Origin: Chitinophagaceae bacterium
GTDB lineage: Bacteria; Bacteroidota; Bacteroidia; Chitinophagales; Chitinophagaceae
NCBI GenBank assembly: GCA_025963615.1
Contig: JAOQAL010000307.1
Span: 1 to 10,442 of the forward strand
Reading direction: 5' to 3'
Length of the DNA: 10,442 nt
Part shown: positions 6,831 to 10,442 of the stretch, one piece after another
How the letters are laid out: each line of letters opens with the position of its first letter
Numbering within the stretch: the first letter of the stretch is position 1
Notes under the pieces: model-generated
Seen by the model: only the letters and a program-made list of their open reading frames with translations
Told to the model about the DNA's origin: nothing
Database searches by the model: none
Translations under genes and position numbers: made by a program

Positions 6831-7130
6831 AGATGGATTCTTAACAGTTAATCTCTTTGCTTCTTCGCGCCCTTTGCGTGAAATAGAATGTAAAGATGGA
6901 TTCTTAACCGTACATCTCTTTGCGTCCTTTGCTTCTTCGCGCCCTTTGCGAGAAATATTTCAGATAATTCAGCAGAGATGTTTAGAAGGTAAAGATGGAT
7001 TCTTAACCGTACATCTCTTTGCGTTCTTTGCTTCTTTGCGCCCTTTGCGTGAAATAGAAGGTAAAGATGGATTCTTAACCGTATATCTCTTTGCGTTCTT
7101 TGCTTCTTCGCGCCCTTTGCGTGAAATATT
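6831..7130. repeat. Four-unit repeat cluster built on a 9-bp CTTTGCG micro-repeat
   Basis: Four copies of a unit start at AGATGGATTCTTAAC-type sequence at 6831, 6894, 6993 and 7065. Each runs through an ATCTCTTTGCG block, a run of 9-bp CTTTGCG/CTTCGCG variants, and ends in GTGAAATA or a close variant. Units 1 and 3 end in GAAATAGAA, units 2 and 4 in GAAATATT(T/C)CAGAT, so the cluster is a duplicated dimer. Unit 1 lacks one 9-bp element present in unit 2. All unit spacings (63, 99, 72) are multiples of nine. Similar short CTTTGCG-like repeats are, to my recollection, frequent in Bacteroidota intergenic DNA. A 142-codon frame (6799-7227) stays open through all four units, repeating a DGFLTVHLFA-type and a SSRPLREI-type segment, but openness follows from the nine-base spacing and there is no ribosome binding site or recognisable fold. 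I treat it as non-coding. Confidence 0.85.
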
Positions 7131-7597
7131 CCAGATTTGTATCAAAATTTTAAAAAATAACTTCGACGCTTATGCGCTATTCAGCTATTTCTGCATCTGG
7201 CAATTTATTATTTTTGAAAACAAGTAATAAATAGTCCCTGGTCGCAAAACCTGCGCTATATCAGGTTTCTGTCCTGAATTAAACTATATGTAAGACTACC
7301 GGCGGACACAAAAGGCCTACTGTACAGCACAGCAAAATATCAATATGGTTGCAAATTGCATAAGTTCTATTAGGCTGCCAGCGTAATACAGTTGTTGGAT
7401 TTGACTAAAGCAAGTGTTCAGACATCCCTTATCTAATGAGTTAGCGAATTGTTGAACCATTGCGGGATAGCTGAATAAAAGGGTATGTGTGTAAGCAACA
7501 AGGGACAAAATGATTGAAACGCGGGAACCAATTAGAAATACGATTGCGCAATATCCGGAAGAACAAAAGCCGGTTATAATAATCTTGAAAAAAGTAC

Positions 7598-7615
7598 GAA
7601 AAAGCTCGCTTTTTC
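7598..7615. terminator. Weak hairpin, possible bidirectional terminator
   Basis: GAAAAAG (7598-7604), loop CTCG, CTTTTTC (7609-7615): a perfect 7-bp stem made mostly of A-T pairs. The T run lies inside the stem rather than after a GC-rich one, so a terminator role is uncertain. It can be read on either strand. It overlaps the end of the small frame at 7510-7638. Confidence 0.3.
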
Positions 7616-7682
7616 ACACCTACGCGACCAATTTATAACACAGCGCAATTCAACAAACCCCCTTTACTGGCTTCAAATCCAG

Positions 7683-7699
7683 GATACTTGTAAAGTATC
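7683..7699. promoter_or_regulatory. 17-bp perfect dyad upstream of the receptor gene
   Basis: GATACTT (7683-7689) and AAGTATC (7693-7699) are exact reverse complements around GTA. The dyad lies 71 bp before the receptor ATG and overlaps the TTG of the candidate upstream promoter box. This is a position where a bound regulator would block or recruit RNA polymerase. The element is short but perfect; the role is inferred. Confidence 0.4.
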
Positions 7700-7716
7700 G
7701 TGGCGGATAGTTTTTG
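7688..7716 (+). promoter_or_regulatory. Candidate promoter of the SusC-like gene
   Basis: TTG at 7688-7690 is followed 17 bp later by TA-GTT-TTTG (7708-7716). This approximates the Bacteroidota pattern TTTG then TAnnTTTG, but with one extra base in the downstream box and slightly short spacing. It would give a leader of roughly 45-50 nt before the ATG at 7771. Confidence 0.3.
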
Positions 7717-7770
7717 TTTAAAATTTTAATAGTTCATAATCAAATTACAACCACCAAAACAAGTTTCAAC

Positions 7771-10442
7771 ATGAAACAACTCTTCCACTTGTTAAAACCA
7801 GCACAGCGCAAAAGTGACGCTCGATGTTTTACAAGGTTAACTCAGATTAGCAGTCAATTAAGAATAAAAGCGGTTGCATGCAGCCTGCTATTCTTATTAA
7901 GTCTTTTTAGCCAGCCCAGTTTTGCCCAGGATGCCCGTAGATCAGATGTAACGGGCACCGTGGTCACCGAAAAAGGCGAAATCCTGCAAGGGGCCACTGT
8001 ACAGGCAACAAATACCAGCACAAATCAAACTGTTTCCACGGTAACCGATGACAATGGAGCCTTTCTGTTCAGGAAGCTGGTTGTCGGAAATAAATACAAT
8101 TTTAATTTTTCTTTTTTGGGATATGAACAGGAGTTGGTCAACGGCTTTGAAGTGAAGGGAACGGAAAAAAATTCGGTAACCGTGCGATTGAAGGAAAAGA
8201 ATGCTATACTGGGCCAGGTTGTCGTTACGGCTCTGGGTATTGTCCAGAAAAAAGCGTCGCTCGGTTATTCGACACAGGAAATAAAAGGATCGACCCTCAA
8301 CGAAGCACGGGATAATAATTTTATAAACTCGATTTCCGGCAGAGTCGCAGGGGTGAATATCATCTCTGGTACTACCGTGGGCGCCAGTGCGCGCATTACC
8401 ATTCGCGGGGAGTCTTCATTAAATTATTTTAAAAACCAACCACTGGTCGTCATCGATGGCGTTCCTATTGGCAATGATCCGGTAACCAACCCGGGCGGTT
8501 CAACTCCGGACTATGGCAGTTCGCTGAGTGAACTGAATCCGGCAGATATCGAATCAGTAAACGTTTTGAAAGGAGCGGCGGCTTCTGCATTATATGGATC
8601 CAGGGCAGCCAGCGGTGCATTGGTTATAACTACTAAATCCGGTGCGAAGAGAAAGGGCGTCGGCGTGAATTTCACCAGCGGCTACACCTGGGAAAACCCA
8701 TTGTTATTGCCTAAGTTTCAGAATTCATTTGGAGCCGGCAATGGCGGTCTCTACGAGGGATCCAATTTCGGGAACAGCAACAACGGCTTATACCCGAATG
8801 GCACCAATGAAGACTGGGACGAAAGCTGGGGACCGGCCACGAACGGACAATTGATGGCCCAATTTAATTCCCCTACCACGAATGGCTTTCGGGGAGCGGA
8901 CGTTAACCTGCCCAACCGCGGAGACATTATCCCAACTCCATTTGTTTCCTACCCCAATAACATGAAGGATTATTTTGTCACCGGGCATACCCGGTATAAT
9001 TCTGTGGCGCTAACAGGCGGTAACGACCAGGCAAATTTCCGGTTTTCCTATACCAACAATAACGAAGCAGGCATCGTGCCTAATAATAACCTTACCCGGA
9101 ATGTGTTCAACCTTAAATCAAGTTATAAGTTATCCGATCGATTAACAGCAGACGTAGCAGGTACTTATACCAATACAAAAAGTACAAGCCGTCCAAATCT
9201 GGGTTATGACAATGGAACACCCATGTATGAGTTTGTGTGGTTTGACAGAAGTATCGACATGAATAGTCTGCGGAATTACTGGCAGCCGGGATTGGAAGGC
9301 ATTCAGCAATTTTCACATGATTATGGCAACTCACATGATAACCCTTTCTTTACCGCCTATCAGAACACCAACGGTCAAACCAAAGATCAGATCTATGGTA
9401 ATGTTAAATTGAATTATAAGATACTGGATAATCTGAGCGTTATGGGCCGGGTGGGAACGGATTACTTTAATGATTTCAGACCCTCTCAGAAGGCTTTCAG
9501 TAGTTTGAATAATCCCCAGGGCGCTTACAGTGAAACGACACTTCGTTACCAGGAAAATAACTATGATTTCCTCATCAACTATAAAAAAAATATAAACGAT
9601 TTTCATTTCGACTTATCCGGCGGCGGAAATACAATGGAGAGAAAACGTAGTTCACGCTCAGCCAGTACCCAATCGCTCGTTATTCCGGGTATTTACAGCC
9701 TGAATAATAACGGCTCCACGGTTAATAATTCCGCTTACGATGAAAAACGCAGAACAAATAGCTTATATGCTTTTTTGCAAACTGACTACCAGGGTAAAAT
9801 TTATCTCAATGTAACTGGCCGTAATGATTGGTCCAGTACTTTACCGGCATCGAGCAATTCCTATTTCTACCCATCTGTCAATTCCAGCTTTTTGTTAAAC
9901 AGGATCTTCAAGATGTCTGAAAAGATCGATCTGTTGAAATTCAGACTGGCTTATGCGCAGGCCGGAAATGATGCCAATCCTTATAACATCCTCACCCCTT
10001 ATGGTCAACAGCCACTATACAATGGAATTCCTTCCGTATCGGAAAGTGGCCAGTTAAACAACCTGAATCTGAAACCGGAAAAAAGCAGTACCTCCGAAAT
10101 CGGTGTTGAAATTGCCCTTTTCAAAGGAAGACTCGGATTGGATGTAACGGCCTATAGCACCAGTTCCAAAAACCAGATTCTTTCGTTGCCTACACCGACA
10201 TCTTCGGGATATAACAGCCGCGTGATCAATGCAGGTGAAATATCCAATAAGGGTATTGAAGTACAATTAAACGCAGTGCCGTTAAAATTCAGTAATGGAT
10301 TTACGTGGAATCTTAATATCAATTTTGCCCGTAACGTCAGTAAGGTGGTTTCACTTTCACCTGGTGTGGATAGAATCGTACAGTTAGCCCCTGGTGAAGA
10401 TGCATCTATCCAGGCAGTGGTCGGCGAACGCACGGGTGCACT
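7771..10442 (+). CDS. SusC/RagA-family TonB-dependent outer-membrane receptor (runs off right edge)
   Basis: The frame is open from ATG 7771 to the window end, 890 complete codons of a family usually about 1,000-1,100 residues long. It should form an outer-membrane beta-barrel importing a large substrate, often a glycan or peptide, using TonB energy. Residues 1-52 form a signal peptide with an unusually long basic n-region (about 33 residues), a hydrophobic core, and cleavage before Q53-D54. A CarboxypepD_reg-like beta sandwich follows (about 58-145: VTGTVVTEKGEILQGATV then DDNGAFLF and SFLGYE). Next are the TonB box-like VVVTALG (150-156) and the plug, with SGRVAGVNI, ITIRGESS, QPLVVIDGVPI and the characteristic LNPADIESVNVLKGAAASAL (about 255-274). 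The barrel then continues with typical repeated aromatic strands. There is no STN domain, so FecA-like sigma/anti-sigma signalling is not indicated. A SusD lipoprotein is expected just downstream, outside the window. The substrate cannot be told. Confidence 0.95.
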   Translation, partial: MKQLFHLLKPAQRKSDARCFTRLTQISSQLRIKAVACSLLFLLSLFSQPSFAQDARRSDVTGTVVTEKGEILQGATVQATNTSTNQTVSTVTDDNGAFLFRKLVVGNKYNFNFSFLGYEQELVNGFEVKGTEKNSVTVRLKEKNAILGQVVVTALGIVQKKASLGYSTQEIKGSTLNEARDNNFINSISGRVAGVNIISGTTVGASARITIRGESSLNYFKNQPLVVIDGVPIGNDPVTNPGGSTPDYGSSLSELNPADIESVNVLKGAAASALYGSRAASGALVITTKSGAKRKGVGVNFTSGYTWENPLLLPKFQNSFGAGNGGLYEGSNFGNSNNGLYPNGTNEDWDESWGPATNGQLMAQFNSPTTNGFRGADVNLPNRGDIIPTPFVSYPNNMKDYFVTGHTRYNSVALTGGNDQANFRFSYTNNNEAGIVPNNNLTRNVFNLKSSYKLSDRLTADVAGTYTNTKSTSRPNLGYDNGTPMYEFVWFDRSIDMNSLRNYWQPGLEGIQQFSHDYGNSHDNPFFTAYQNTNGQTKDQIYGNVKLNYKILDNLSVMGRVGTDYFNDFRPSQKAFSSLNNPQGAYSETTLRYQENNYDFLINYKKNINDFHFDLSGGGNTMERKRSSRSASTQSLVIPGIYSLNNNGSTVNNSAYDEKRRTNSLYAFLQTDYQGKIYLNVTGRNDWSSTLPASSNSYFYPSVNSSFLLNRIFKMSEKIDLLKFRLAYAQAGNDANPYNILTPYGQQPLYNGIPSVSESGQLNNLNLKPEKSSTSEIGVEIALFKGRLGLDVTAYSTSSKNQILSLPTPTSSGYNSRVINAGEISNKGIEVQLNAVPLKFSNGFTWNLNINFARNVSKVVSLSPGVDRIVQLAPGEDASIQAVVGERTGA

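Larger units (their letters stand above)
7131..7770. other. 640-bp region without a convincing gene, upstream of the receptor
   Basis: No intact recognisable gene is present. The best small frame on the plus strand is 7510-7638 (42 codons, MIETREPIRNTIAQYPEE at its start). It has no clear Shine-Dalgarno and no family I can name securely; it may be a chance ORF or a gene remnant. A 63-codon minus-strand frame at 7317-7508 has no motif. The region also holds the hairpin at 7598-7615, the dyad at 7683-7699 and a candidate promoter near 7688-7716, each listed separately. Confidence 0.45.

Noticed and set aside
6799..7227. 142-codon plus-strand frame through the CTTTGCG repeat cluster, as a repeat protein
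   Set aside because: No ribosome binding site, a hydrophobic low-complexity peptide of no known fold, and spacing in multiples of nine automatically keeps the frame. Kept only as a question under findings.
7317..7508. 63-codon minus-strand frame as a cysteine-containing small protein
   Set aside because: No motif, no start signal and no plausible neighbours; consistent with chance in AT-rich DNA.
7510..7638. 42-codon plus-strand frame (MIETREPIRNTIAQYPEE) as a small gene
   Set aside because: There is a faint resemblance to DUF1801-type N-termini, but it is too short, lacks a ribosome binding site and ends in a hairpin. Recorded only within the intergenic entry.

Overview
The window looks like chromosomal DNA of a member of the Bacteroidota, most probably the Chitinophagaceae or a close relative. 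This rests on four things: a SusC/RagA-type TonB-dependent receptor with a CarboxypepD_reg-like N-terminal domain, a LytS-type histidine kinase overlapping a LytT-type regulator start, a BCCP/biotin carboxylase/carboxyltransferase operon of the kind common in that phylum, and gene starts mostly without Shine-Dalgarno sequences. The assignment comes from recalled protein families; no database was searched.

Layout. Bases 1-409 (minus strand) hold the N-terminal part of an exported vanadium-haloperoxidase/PAP2-type protein. A divergent intergenic region (410-741) with two inverted repeats separates it from a LytS/YehU-type sensor kinase (742-1797, plus). The partner response regulator starts at 1790, overlapping the kinase by 8 bp, but only its first 15 or so codons survive. 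It then runs into a tandem array of 82-bp units carrying paired GGTTGCCAACC-type palindromes (about 1826-2195). A small AhpD/carboxymuconolactone decarboxylase-like protein follows at 2376-2750, with an unusually strong Shine-Dalgarno sequence. Bases 2751-3158 hold only degraded coding-like fragments.

The centre of the window (3159-6735) is a compact three-gene operon for a complete acyl-CoA carboxylase, probably acting on propionyl-CoA: a biotin carrier protein, a biotin carboxylase and a carboxyltransferase beta subunit. The carrier is charged with CO2 by the carboxylase, and the transferase moves the carboxyl group to the acyl-CoA, giving (S)-methylmalonyl-CoA if propionyl-CoA is the substrate.

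Bases 6736-7770 contain no convincing gene. They hold a second repeat cluster (6831-7130), built on a 9-bp CTTTGCG-type micro-repeat with every unit spacing a multiple of nine, then a weak hairpin and a 17-bp perfect dyad near a candidate promoter. A SusC/RagA-family outer-membrane receptor starts at 7771 and runs off the right edge; a SusD partner would be expected beyond it.

I see no tRNA, rRNA, CRISPR array, transposase or defence system. The most unusual feature is the 82-bp palindromic array where the response regulator is cut off. The junction shares sequence with the repeat spacer, and the array leaves an apparently orphan sensor kinase.
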